DNA of 64,000 nt, from positions 50,129-114,128 of the forward strand of contig CABFPE010000114.1 in the NCBI GenBank assembly GCA_900660155.1, written 5' to 3'. Within the stretch, counting starts at the first letter, position 1. The number at the start of each line of letters is the position of its first letter. A program made the translations under genes and the position numbers. The notes under the pieces are model-generated. The model was not told where the DNA came from and did no database searches. It saw only the letters and a program-made list of their open reading frames with translations. The DNA is from Hofstenia miamia (Eukaryota; Xenacoelomorpha; Acoela; Hofsteniidae). Below, one piece after another: positions 13,413 through 25,090 of this stretch.

Positions 13413-13861
13413 TGTGGCACCAAGTACAGTTTTAGCTACATTCAATTGGCAAGTGAGGTTGCATGGATCCTAGTGATGCTACATGGTGACCTTGACATGA
13501 TCTAAATATGCAGCTGTCTGAACTCGGCTCTCCACAATAAAAAAGAGGAAAGTCAGTTTGATCAACCTATTGTTCCTTTGTATTGTGGATCCCAATTCAG
13601 GGAGCTGAAGCTCATGTGTTGTATGATTTGAACAAGGAGATGTCAAGTTGGTAGAAAACTTGCTAGCCTGGTCTGGGGAGCATGTGGCATCAGGTACTAG
13701 TAGTTAGTATCACCCAGACCAAATGTTTTTGGATTAGCTTGCAATTTGTAAATATGTTTATAATAGCTTGTATATAAGACCATGCATTTATTGTAAATAC
13801 AGAACAGTTTTAGTTACATTCAATTGATAGGTGGGCTTGTATGAATGCTAGTGATGTTACA
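13413..13861 (+). mobile_element. Miniature LTR element (TRIM-like) with tRNA-Trp-type primer site
   Basis: Two direct repeats act as LTRs. The left (13413-13483) starts TGTGGCACCAAG and ends GTGATGCTACA. The right (13683-13861) starts TGTGGCATCAGG and ends GTGATGTTACA. They share AGTTTTAG(C/T)TACATTCAATTG, but the left one has lost its middle. TGGTGACCTTGACATGAT follows the left LTR directly (13484-13501), close to the tRNA-Trp primer-binding site. A purine run (TCTGGGGAGCATG) precedes the right LTR, as a polypurine tract would. The internal region is only about 200 bp and has no ORF, so the element must have depended on proteins in trans or is a deletion remnant. The TGTGGCA start resembles the element at 54065-54986. 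Confidence 0.75.
13484..13501 (+). promoter_or_regulatory. Primer-binding site, tRNA-Trp type
   Basis: TGGTGACCTTGACATGAT lies directly after the left LTR. It differs from the complement of the tRNA-Trp 3' end (TGGTGACCCCGACGTGAT) at three positions, each a C-to-T or G-to-A transition. Confidence 0.75.
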
Positions 13862-13915
13862 ACATACAAGGACATTTTAGCTAGTATGATATTACAAAAT
13901 AAAATAATCTTGAAA

Positions 13916-16268
13916 CAGGGGTGAGGCCAGAAAATTTTCATTGGGGGAGGGGGCTTGAGCTCCCCCCTTCCATAGCCACACTGGGGTTATCCCCCACATG
14001 AACCCCTCAGGTACTCCCCCAGCGACCTTTACCCCCCTCCTGAGAGTTCACAAGTCATGACATCAGCAAAGATAATATATGAGAAATTAGCTATGTGTAT
14101 ATGCATTAACAAAAATATGAAGAGAAAGAAAATGGAAAGAAAATAAAAAGTATATATTCAGAAAAGTTGCTTACAAAATGCAAAGGTTCATAAACTAGAT
14201 AATCAAAACTAAAATATAAGACATTGACCAGAAGAGCCTTCTTGTACAGAAGCCCTTAGGGTCCTTAACTTTTGAAATACTTTCTTGTCCATCCAGGTGT
14301 GAAACTCGTGCTTGTATCCACCAAAGACTTCACAAGTCCCGCACCTTTGATACATGATCAGTGTTCCTCTTGGTCTTCAATACTTCGAGGTGCTCTTGAC
14401 ATATTTCCAGGGACGGGGCCAGGTCAACACCTGCAGATTGAAGAATTTTTGAAAGTGGACCAAGTTGTGAAAATAGATCACTGAACAGAACAAGACAGCA
14501 AATGATTGAAACATGTCAACAAGGTGCTGCAAGGCTGGAAGCCTTGTCACATTATTCTGATTTTCCAGATTGAGCTATGACGTTGAGGGCATTTACTAGT
14601 TGGACATAACAAGCATTGATGTCAGAAATCAGTGACTCCTTGAAATTCCACTTGTAGTCACAGTTCTGTGAAAGTTTTCGTGCATTAAGGTGCGTGTCCT
14701 CCTGAATATCATTGAAGACGCCTTTCCATTTTACTGAGACATTGATAAAGCTATCTTTTTTCTTTATTAGGGCAAAAAAGTCGCCAACACTTGAAATATC
14801 AGAGCATGAATTACTCAAGACCAAATTAAGTCCATGTACATTGCAATGAACATGAAGACAGGCATTGCCAGCTGCAATGTGAATCTTCTTTTGGACGTCT
14901 CCACATTCACTGCATTGTCAGATATAATTGTTAATTTTGAGTTTGAACCCCAAGGTCAGATTGTTGAGAGAAGACAATATTTTCTTAAATATTCCAGTTG
15001 CATCCAGTTGGTCATGTTCAAAGGTTTCAAATTTCAAAAATCACTTGTGGACACAACAATCTTCATCAACATACCGGATAGACACCCCCAGGTGTGAGCA
15101 AGCAGAATCATCCAATATTAAACTGAATGGTGCAGAATCGCCTCTTACACATTTCATCTCACTGGCCACTTCTTCAAGTACACATGTAGCCAGTGTTCGT
15201 AGCACTGCATTTTGGGAATCAGAAGACAGGTATGACGCATTTTTCGGAATTGAACTGTGTCTGATTCAAAATTCGTCTGATTCCACTGTTACTTGTCATT
15301 CCTTCCTCATGCCCAAGCAATGGAATAGACATAATTGCACATCATTTAGCACAGTTTATAAGAGTTTTAACATATTCTCTGTTTTCAGCAACAAATTTAG
15401 CATGTGCAATCAAAATCTTTTCTTCCACAGTTCCATGGCTTATTGATGATTTATATAGTAACTCACGTTTTACTGAATCAAGGTGTGATGTGCTGATAGA
15501 ATGATCCTTTTCCTTCTAAGACAGTTTTTTTCCAGTTTGAAAATCTGTGTGTGATAAATATAGGCTCACGTCAGCCTGCAACAGGTGAACTAAAATGGCG
15601 ACATATGTAGCAGAATACCACATCCCTTAGAACCAAATACTCCAGGACTTTGTAGTGATCATAGTGGGTTGATGAGAACAACTGGTTTTGCTGATCAGAT
15701 GGAGTTTTTGGAAATGCTGTGAGGAGAGGTTGCACAGGGTTATCTGGTGCGTATGAAGAAATATCAGTTGGTGCAGGTGTTTTTATTTGTGAAGCAGAGG
15801 GATTGGCGTGGAATGGAGTCAATCCAGAATGATTGACTTGTCATTCCCCTTGCATGGCTTGTCCACGTTCACGTTCATGTTGACCATTATCAAGGATGGA
15901 GGAAGATGATGGTTGAATTTGAAATGTCAGAACTGCCTGTCTCAAATGCTTTCCAGGTGGTCCACTTGACATTGTTTGTGCAGCAGAGGGATGACACAGA
16001 GAACTGCTACATGTAGTATGCAATGAGTGAGCAAATCAAATGAGAAGGCAATGTTTAATGCAGACCAATCAGAATGTTCCACTTTCATCAAAGGAAACAT
16101 GTCACATAGTAATTTGCATGACACAGATGGATTCAAGTTGATTCATAACATATATATATATACACTTTTGTATTAACATTGTTTTTGCCTGAACACATGT
16201 CAGATGGGGGGCTAACTACAATGGTCGTGCCTCATTGGAGAGCTAAGCCCCCATTGTCCTTGCCGCTG
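13916..16268 (-). mobile_element. hAT-family DNA transposon, complete ends, dead
   Basis: The left end CAGGGGTGAGGCC and the inverse of the right end, CAGCGGCAAGGAC, are imperfect terminal inverted repeats. Both are followed by a subterminal GGGGGCTT(G)AGCTC. The flanking 8-mers TCTTGAAA (13908-13915) and GTTTGAAA (16269-16276) agree at 6 of 8 positions, which suits an old hAT target duplication. The interior encodes a broken transposase on the minus strand. The left end contains G- and C-runs (about 13947-13970) that can fold into a strong hairpin. An AT microsatellite lies near 16150. Confidence 0.8.
14270..15830 (-). pseudogene. hAT transposase pseudogene (TTF-type zinc finger and DUF4371-like)
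   Basis: Read from right to left, an N-terminal TTF-type finger region ends in LEYLVLRDVVFCYICRHFSS (about 15650-15590), the usual LEYS..DA.FC..CR.F signature. A frame at about 15540-15320 contains NREYVKTLINCAK and PLLGHEE, the region before the RNase H-like core. At 15180-14990, FSLILDDSACSHLGVSIRYV matches the F..I.DE..D.S....S..VRYV motif of this group, with the first catalytic Asp. HVHCNVHGLNLVLSNSC follows, then CDYKWNFKESLI, where most relatives have DTRW. Homology continues to about 14270 (LGPLSKILQSAGVDL). Stops and frame changes occur throughout, so it cannot be active. The parent element is delimited by inverted repeats and a target duplication. Confidence 0.82.
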
Positions 16269-16559
16269 GTTTGAAAGAAGAAGTTATTGGGAGAAAATCT
16301 GAATAAGATCAGCAGAACATGAAATTCTGTCCCTAGGAAGATGATATATTGGAATCACACCAATGGAAGATAGTTCAAATTTAAAGTACTGAAAGCCTGA
16401 TTATCAGTTGTGATTGATTTCTGACACAAAACCAAAACACTGCAAAACACTCACAAACATCTACAGATTAAATTAATCAAAAAAACTCAATACACCAATT
16501 GTAGAGTTGTGGGGCTAATAAACAATCCAAACTCAATAATCTTCAGTCAGTAAACAAAT

Positions 16560-17640
16560 GTTAGTAAAAATATGGGTGGGATCACCTCTGAATATCATTA
16601 CTGATAGAGGTTTGCAATTTAAATATACCCTATTCAAAGAGGTAATATGAGTCACTGAAATCATACATGATACAAAAACTGCATACCATCTTCAAACTAG
16701 CAGAGCCATGGAACACTTAAATCAAACAATAATAAAACTTATATGAGCTATGTACTAGGTAATGAGCATAGTAAACAGTTATTTACTAATCTTACCAACA
16801 CTCATATTATATGTACTAATACTAGTAAATCTGCTATCCATCAGAAATGTAATTTTAATAAAAAAAATTTACAGGAAGTCACATCATGTGGATGATGGAG
16901 TCTTTATCACACGCCCATCAAACAATTCTAAACAAGTCCACAAAACTAAAATTGTTTTGTCTGGAACTTTGATGATAATGAAAGTCCTAGCCAACAATAA
17001 CTATTTGATAAATAATGGTAAAGTTCACAATTTTCAGAATTTAAAACAAGATGTCATAGATGAGAAACTGATGCATCAGCATAGACATCCTGTTATGCAG
17101 ACTGAGCAAAGTTATGGCAGTGCTAGGTTATATGCATGAACTCCATGAAATCACAGATGTGCATATCTCTCTAGCATTTATGCAAAGGACATCAGTTCTG
17201 CAAGAGATTAAAACTCTAAATGGGCAGTAATCAAAGCAGAAAAACAGTCCAAAGAAAAGTGGCCATAGATAGATATCCATCCACTTGATCAGAGCTTACA
17301 TCCATCCATAAAAATTCAGCAGTTTTGGGAGATTAGGTTCACACCTGAACTGCACAATTCAGTTTTTATTAATGAAAATGTACTGGAAATTAAACCTAAG
17401 TAAGCCACATGAATTTTAGCTATTTTCTTAATGGAGAAAAGTGACCTACAATTACCTCAGTAATACGCAAAGAGATACAATTTCAAAGGCACAAGCAGTA
17501 TGAAATTTAGATTTTACCACTTGGAACCAGCATTAAGTCTTGGTTGCCAACAGGTATTTGCATAGCAGCATCACCAACAAAATCTAAAAAAGTTTCTACA
17601 TGTGCAGAGAAATTATTCACAGGAATAAAAGTGAATTACT
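16560..17640 (+). pseudogene. Ty3/gypsy integrase C-terminus plus piece of the extra 3' ORF (diverged relative)
   Basis: At 16597-16620 the integrase core motif ITDRGLQF is present (second catalytic Asp, codon 16603). It is followed by MEHLNQ, matching the third-acid region. The ORF at 16762-17139 carries a GPY/F-type C-terminal module. KKIYRKSHHVDDGVFI and LLINNGKVHNFQNLK-like text aligns with the composite element at 40640-40830. After the stop near 17140, LHEITDVHISLAFMQRTS and LQEIKTLN align with LTTVTDLHVSSAFSQRAA and LREIYEIWN of the extra 3' ORF (about 42260-42355). This fragment is a more diverged member of the same lineage. No LTR was found on either side. Frames are broken by stops. 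Confidence 0.75.
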
Positions 17641-17649
17641 GGTACACAG

Positions 17650-19500
17650 GTGTTCTTTTTATTTAATTCCCAATTTATTGCAAATAGATACAAACTGAAA
17701 TAATTCTAACTGCGATCTGCAATCTGAGAGCAACTGATTGACATTGCTGTACCTAGATGCGTAGTCAATGAGACATTTTGATGCCGAATCTGAATTACTA
17801 TTTTTTAGTGGGTAAACTTCTGCAAACTGAGTAAAAAAATCAACATATATCATCATGCACAGGAATCCATGCGATTTTTGGGGTAATAGTCCTACAAAAT
17901 CAACTGCTACAAGTTCTTGGGATTCTCTGTGGTTTAGAATTGATGTTGATGGTGGGTGAGCCCATTTGGATTTTAGTTCAGCGCATACAGAACATTGTTT
18001 TAGAAAGTTAGCAACATCAGCACCACTGCTTTCATTTGATGCATTTTCGATTTAAATCTGCTAGCATGACATCTCGTCCACAATTAGCACCATGGGAATT
18101 CTGAAATAATACTTGTTTCCATTCTTCAAGCAGTTCCTATTGCTCACATGCAACCGCAGTCATAGTCAGTCTAAGCACAATATTGTCAACCCCCTTCTTC
18201 CAGATAACTTTAAGTGAAAATGCTGATAAAAATATTGCCACCATAAATGCGTTTGTGATGGCTTAGAATTTTTTAACAGGCATGCAAATGCCCTATTGTC
18301 TACAATTAAATTGAATTGTTGACTATAGAAAAATTTCTTTAGCTAAAAATGACGGCCAATGCCTCTTTATTGTTAAAATGCGCTCGCTTTTCAAAACCTT
18401 TTAGTAAGCGACTAACAAAAAATATCGGTTTTCCACCTTGCTCTAAAACCCCAGATATTCCAACATCATTTGCATCCGTACAAAACGTTAAAGATTTGCT
18501 ATGGTCCGGCACTGATAAAGTTGCTGTCATCAAGTCATTTTTATTTGTGTAAATCCCTCTTTAAGCACAGTTCTCCATTCAAAGAGTTTACCAGTTGAAT
18601 TTTTTTTTATGTCATATAGATTCATATAGCAGATTTAGCAGCAAAGTTAGGTATGTACTCTCTATTGATGTTCATCATTCCTAAAACTCGCCCCAGCATT
18701 GCCTTTGTTTTTTGGTGCTTGCAAGTTTACAATTGGTTGTATCCTATCCATATCAGGTGCAATGCGTCCATTGTCAATCATATGCCCAAAAAATTTAACT
18801 CTAGATACCAAAACGTCAGATTTGTCTTTTCGAAGTGATAATCCCAGATACCTTAAATGTCTAAGAAATGCTCGAGTTTTCTCATGAACTTCTTTTTTAG
18901 TTTCACCACCTACGAGGCCATCACCAATTAGATAAGCCAACAAATGAATGAGGCACAAATTGCTTTCCCAGCTCTTGATGCTTAAGCAACAGCGTTCTTA
19001 AGTCTACAAAAACAGATGGATTAGCTCTCACAACTCGCGATCAGCAACGAACGCAGTCTTTCCTGAATACAAATGGGTGCAGCGGTATTGGTAATAAAAT
19101 TGACTAACTTATTAATTTCTGCGACTGATCTTTTTGGTTGGGCACTGGAAAATCGTCAAAAACTGTAGCATTATTCAATATTCGATAATCAATAGTGATT
19201 CTTAATTTTCATGGTTTTTCCACTACGTGAACATTGGCCCGAAATGGACTTTGCGATTTTCAAAGGACGCCACTCTCAAGAATCTCTTTAAGCTTATTGT
19301 GAACAATATTCTGCTCCTTTTCATTATTCATTGAACAAACTGCTTATGGTTTTACAAATGTATCTGGTTTTAATCGGAAAATTCCCGGCAGGTCAAAATC
19401 TTTTAGCAATGAATCTTTTAATAGTTTGTCAAAAATATCAGCATACAACTTGAATAGCATTTTTCGCATCTGGTCTTCATCAATCCTTGATATGCCACGC
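17650..19500 (-). pseudogene. Ty3/gypsy pol pseudogene (RT, RNase H, integrase)
   Basis: Read from right to left this is a decayed pol of a different gypsy lineage. The start of RT is seen near 19480-19250 (LRKMLF..., then KEILESGVL), followed by KLRITIDYRILNNATV and DDFPVP near 19200. The active-site region near 18920 reads LAYLIGDGLVGGET where YIDDxLVG is expected, so the catalytic YxDD is damaged. VKFFGHMIDNGRIAPD follows (about 18780). RNase H is visible at 18533-18339 with FCTDANDVGISGVLEQGGKP and KEALAVI. The integrase zinc region (CSVC) lies near 18000, and the core at about 17930-17659 includes VDFFTQFAEVYPLK. Stops and frameshifts are frequent. It abuts a gypsy fragment on the opposite strand, so the two are separate insertions. 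Confidence 0.82.
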
Positions 19501-19839
19501 TGTTATTGTGTTGATTAGATATCAAAGATCACTCATCAGTAACATGAGCAACTTACTTTTGAGAAACTGCTTAAGAATTTCATACAAACTAAAACATCCA
19601 CGCCTAAGTTTAAGCTTTCGCTTAAATCCATTATCCATAGAAATAACAGTACTCTATTTACCAACTGTAAAAGTAGAAATTCCATTAGCTACTTTGATTG
19701 GCTTTGGATCACTTTTGCTTAGTGTCACTTTCCCTCTAAAATTTGTATCAACATATTTCCTATTCATCAAGCTATGTGTAAACAAACTGTTGTAAATGCG
19801 TGTATATTACCAAGAGGTGTCGTTTACCCATTATTAACT

Positions 19840-21430
19840 TCACAAACGTTTGACCCATATGAACCTGGTAGCAAAATAACGTTTTGTGTTTTCCGTACAA
19901 TTTTTGCAATTCTAGCTATATTCAATACTTTAGCAGTTGTAAGGTTTAAACTGCCAATTCAATTTACTATCAATTAATACTCCCAAATATTTTATTTTTG
20001 GGGATTCATGAATAACATTGTTACATGTCTTAATACTTTCTGGTATTGATTCATTTCTTCTATTTTTAATTACCACTTATATAGTTTTTTTAACAAATTA
20101 TTTTTAAAGAATGATTGATTTTCTCAAGATTTTCTTGTAAGGTTAAAATATTATTGCAATAAAGAAGAGTATCATCTGCAAATTGTAAATGATTACTATT
20201 AATGTGTTAATCCATATCATTTACATATTACTTAATAGTAATGGACCCAGACTAATCCTTGCAGTACTCAAATTCTAATGAATTTGATATTTCTTCTTTG
20301 ACTTTCACATACTGGTATTTATTACTTAAATAAATATTTAGTAATTCTATTAAGGAATCACTAAAATTATAAATCTGCTTTAAATTTGCCAATAGAATAG
20401 AATAGTATATTGAATTAAATGCTCTTGAAATATCTAATGATGCTATTTTTTTATTCCTATCAAATTTTGTTCTCCAGTCTAGCATAAAGTAAGGCATCAT
20501 CAGTAGAGGTATCTTTTTGAAATCCAAACTGATGGTTTGATATTAGTTCATTTTGTTCCACATATAGGTTAATTTGGTTGCATAATAATTTTTTAAATAT
20601 CTTATTAATTACTGTTAAAACTGAAACTGTTCAGTAACTACAAGATGGTTTCTTCCTTTCTTATATATTGGTGTAACTTTTGCAAATTTTAAATAATCAG
20701 GAGAAGTTGATTCTGCCAAACATTGATTGAAAAGGTCACACAGGGGTCTCAATAAAATGCCTATGGCAGCTTTCAACAACCATGAAGGAAATTCACAATG
20801 ACCTTTCACTATATTTTGATTAGTTTTCTTTGTTTCTTTGTAAAATTATACTAATTCTTACTGTATATTTATTCACAATGCTCCATTTCAAAATCCTTGA
20901 AAATAGTTTAAACGTCAATTCCATAAAGTTAGTTACATCTTTGTATAAAGGTATATCAGTAATCTTGATTTTTGGCATAAGTTTAATCGATTGTTTAGGC
21001 TTATGTTTCTCAAGTGCTCTTTCTGTTATATTTGCATCTTCATCAGTTTTACAAAGTAAGATAACATAATTTTTGTCATCTAATTTCAATTGGTCCACAC
21101 TTGGCCTTTTCATTCCCAAATATATATTTGACTTTTCAACATTTTGAGAAATTTCTTTGCATTCTTTTGTGTATAAAGTAGCATAATCATTTTTTAAATT
21201 ATTACTCAAAATGACTATTTTGGCTTAAATATTTTCAATGATTGAAATTCTTTAATTCTAGGAGTAATTGTATTATTCAATTGTAAATTTTCACATTGAT
21301 TTTCTATGCATTTAATGAATTTCGAATTTATGCCACAAGCAATATCTTCATAGTCAAGTTTTAATGTATCTGATAATTTTGGTTCATTAATATAATCGTC
21401 AAGATTAGAAAAATCTCTATAAGAGCACTA
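19840..21430 (-). pseudogene. Non-LTR retrotransposon (LINE) fragment with RT
   Basis: Read from right to left. At about 21430-21000 lies text of the type seen in LINE ORF1 proteins (ILLCKTDEDANITERALEKH, then KIKITDIP). At 20809-20620 there is SWLLKAAIGILLRPLCDLFN and AKVTPIYKKGRN, the start of a non-LTR RT. QINLYVEQNELISNHQFGFQ follows near 20560, then IASLDISRAFNSI (20430, with the first Asp of the active site), and HLQFADDTLLYCN near 20190, an intact FADD. IKYLGVLIDSKLNW near 20000 marks the thumb. The endonuclease domain between ORF1 and RT is absent, so the copy is internally deleted, and it is broken by stops. The 3' end was not delimited. Confidence 0.82.
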
Positions 21431-21734
21431 GCCTTTAGAATTTCTGAATACTGCATATGATTGCTAATTAAGCACAAATATGTCTTACCATTTAACAATC
21501 TCCCACCATAATAATAGACATGTTAGAAAGTACTGCTTACATATAACAAAATATAATGTTTGGTTTCAACAGAAAAATGACGCCTTTTTGCTAACTATTT
21601 TCTGAACAGTAAGTACTTCATTCAATAATAATGTCATAGCATTTAGTTTGATTTGAAATTTAATTTTGATAAGCAATTTTGCAAGACTATCGAAATTTAA
21701 TAATAAAATTTAGGAATTCTGTTTAGACGCCTTT

Positions 21735-23759
21735 CCAAATAGCAAGCATTGTTGGATAACCAATGGTTCTTTAATGGCCATATATTTGCCAATCATAACT
21801 AACAAAACAACAAAACGTTTTAAAAGTCTTAAAATTTCAAAATTTTATACAGAAAATATTTATTATTGTATATAGTGTAATTTGGGGCAAAACGAGACAC
21901 TTAAGATTTGAAGTGAAATATGAGTAAATTTTGAAATGATATCAAGAACTTTTCAGTCAAATTTGAAAGAGTACAAACAGATCTTTGAAGTAAAAACTAA
22001 TTAAATAAGATTATAATGTTAAAAAGATACCCTAACTGTTAAGAACTAAGCTACCGAATGTCTCATCTTTCCCAGCAAGTGGGGCAAAATGAGACAGCCT
22101 AATTTTAACAAAGTAAGGTGCCATGAAACTGACTTAAAATGGAATATAGCCATGGAAATCAGTCTAAAATGAATAAAAATCAATGGAATTATGTAACAAA
22201 TTTAAAACAAACTCCAATGAGAACACACACAATAAAAAATAATATTCTATCATAAGCACAACAAGATATAATAAACTGCAATAAGAATAGTAACAGACAC
22301 TCTCACACTTATCCCGAGTGCTTTTGACAGGTATCAGTTCCATAATGTTTCATTTATTTAGCAAAAAGACAAGGTACATGGGTCGGCCTTTTAGTTGTTT
22401 CATCTTTCGCACATTCACTTGGTCTACTAAACTCATTTGCTTACCTTGACAACTTTTTAGTCTTAGTGCAGCATAGGAATAGTCGAATCTCGGAAGAAAA
22501 ACGATGTAACTGAGTCAAAGTATTTTCTGAATTGTGTTGTTTAAAAGTTTTGTTATTAATTTTAACATCTACCATTTTTTAATTCGTGGATACACTTACC
22601 AAGAAACATTTCTATAATTCGAAATGATAGGCAAATACTCAAAAATGGATTTAATTGCATCAAGTAAGAGTGATCACGGTTTTTAAAAAAAATGATTAGA
22701 CCAACCTGCGCTCCACCGCAGAGATGTTACAGCACCTATTCTGAAAGTGCCTCATTTTCCCCGCTGTCTTGTTTTAGTCCCGAATTACCCTAATATATGA
22801 ATTGACTTACAGTTTGATTTCAATTTTCAAAAAGTAATATTTATCAGTTTCTTATAGCAATTAATGGTGCGACAATGGCCCATGAATGGCATTACTGGAA
22901 CGATATACAATCTAGTGAAGAAATATTCATTATAATGATTTACTATTATGCCAAATCAAATTAAATTTTGATAACAAATGAATTTGTTTACTGTTAAGTT
23001 GTTGTTAACACAATCTAGTATGCCAGCACTTCGGTGCTTTCAACTCAACCAAATTATACCAAATTAAGAACTACAATTCATAAAATAACATTGGTCATCA
23101 CCAGTGGACTCTGCGGGAAACATGCGGTATAGTGATCACTAATGCCATTAAATCCTAGATAGTTTTAATACTGTGAAAAAATTTTTGAATTATTCAATTT
23201 GTAAAAATTTATAGAATACCTGCTAAATGAAATTTCAAAATAATTTATCCATGAATATTGGTCACCCTAAAATTAACTATTATATAAAAAATTACGTTTG
23301 AGCAGAAGAGATTTTTCACGCCTTAAGAAAAAATATTTCAAAAATAGTACTTAATTTTTAAATTATAAATTTTTGTTAAATTTGGCAGATTTTTATGTTA
23401 TCATTTATAAACACGACATTCGTTCAAATTTCTAACAAATGTTTATATTCAATATGCATGACAGGATCTCAAAGGTATCCTTCTGCCCCGTGCTGGGCTT
23501 GTTGTTTGTTTAAACAACAATGTTTGGACTGCTTAGCAATATAAAATTGTTGTTTTACATATAAAAGTAATGCTTGCTCTGCTATCGAAAACCTCATGTT
23601 TGCCACCAATAGCCAATTAACGGACCATTTTTCGCTCGCGAATGGGTCTTTGGTAATACATCACTGGCCCATTAATTCCCCAGTCGTCATCTGACACTAA
23701 TGGCTAAAAATGGCAACTACAATGGCCCATTGTCAGACCATTAATGGCTTGCTATTTGG
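21735..23759. mobile_element. Inverted-repeat element interrupted by a nested MITE
   Basis: CCAAATAGCAAGC (21735-21747) and its exact complement GCTTGCTATTTGG (23747-23759) bound about 2 kb that contains several copies of AATGGCCCAT-like text near the ends (22870-22890, 23640-23740). No transposase ORF was found. A second element (21875-22790) sits inside it. The family is not recognised; the subterminal repeats suggest a non-autonomous DNA transposon. Confidence 0.5.
21875..22790. mobile_element. Mariner-like MITE flanked by TA
   Basis: The left end TAGTGTAATTTGGGGCAAAA and the inverted right end TAGGGTAATTCGGGACTAAA, each continuing into an AGACA, form inverted repeats. Each end abuts the dinucleotide TA (21873-21874 and 22791-22792), the target duplication of Tc1/mariner elements. 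An internal GTGGGGCAAAATGAGACAGC near 22080 repeats the end motif. It has no ORF of note. Confidence 0.65.
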
Positions 23760-24364
23760 GCTTGGATAAAATAGTTGATTTTAACATGCTTTTAACCTAA
23801 AAATGAAATTTTGAGCTTACAATAATTTAGACTTACAGGCATACTAAATATCTGCAAAAATCACATTTTTCATATCTAATCAAATCTTGCAAATATGTTG
23901 TGTGCGAAAAAACATTTTGACCTTATTCTCTTTTGCGCTCACATTAATGCCTTTGATTCATTTCCTTCAGAAAACGACGATATCTGTTAGTATTGTAACT
24001 ATTTTTAAAGTTGGTAATAAACAAATAATAATCAATCGAATTTGGCTGATTGTAAATTGACAGTCCATTTCATTCAATTGTAAAAATCCGCATTGATTAT
24101 TCGATGCATCTTCCAGCCTTTATATATATAATATCATGTGTATTTTACAAGCTTTCTTTATTAATACGCTGTTGCTAACAACAACCATGCAAATATAGGT
24201 TATGGAACTCTTCTGCTTAAACTATTTCCGTAGTGAGTCTTGCGAATTTCTGATTAAAAGCAGAAATGGATCTAAAATTGTTTCAATTAGGTTTCAGAAA
24301 TATTTTGTAGTTGCACTACAAAATTCATCCACTAGAGGCCTAACTAAGCCTTAAATTAAATTTC

Positions 24365-25090
24365 GCCAATTAACTCAAGACTTTCATTAGGTGCTAAATT
24401 TGCAGTCGAATAAATATTTTTGAGAACCACATTTATTGGATTTATAGATGTTTAAATTTATGTGGCTCATAATTTTGACGTGTTACCCCAAACAGGGTTG
24501 TCATTTATGGTATGGATATATATATACCAAAGCAAAATTTGTTAGCTAATCATAATTCCTATATTTAAAATTTCCTCCATGCAATATGAGTCATTATGTA
24601 GTAGATGCTGAATGATGGTAACATATATGCGGGATACATATGGTAATAGCCATTTAATAAAGTGTTTCTCATGTTTTTCAAAATAAATATCAAATGGCAT
24701 CTCAATTTAAAAGACAATAATTTGAAATATAATATAATATGAAATTGTACTGATATCACAAGGAATTAACTAGGTTGCAGAATATTTTTGAAACATTCAG
24801 AAGTAAATTTTGCAATAAAACAACTTTTTTGTTTGTTTTCCATTCCTACTCACTTTGTTAGATGCAAACAATTAAAATGGAACAATTTAATCATTAGTAT
24901 TTGTTTGCAATCTACTGTTACAAATGGAAACAACTTCATTTTTAATATTTGTTTTCTATCACCAGAAGCAGTTTACTAAAGCTATGTAATAATTACAAAT
25001 TGATATTCTATCACAATGTTCTTTTTTTTTCTAAAACAATTTATAAAATTAATATTTACCCATTTAATTGTTATAAATATAAAATATTTA
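24365..25090 (+). repeat. Dispersed repeat family 3, copy 2
   Basis: Direct-orientation relative of 10865-11600, with CCAATTAACTCAAG, TTTCATTAGGTGCTAAA, AGATGCTGAATGATGGTAA and AGTATTTGTTTGCAATCT in the same order. It contains a local AT palindrome (GGTATGGATATATATATACC, about 24508). No protein is preserved in both copies, so the ORFs inside are not counted as genes. Confidence 0.7.

Noticed and set aside
14928-15446. A 172-codon + strand ORF.
   Set aside because: It is antisense to the hAT transposase, whose motifs are clear on the minus strand.
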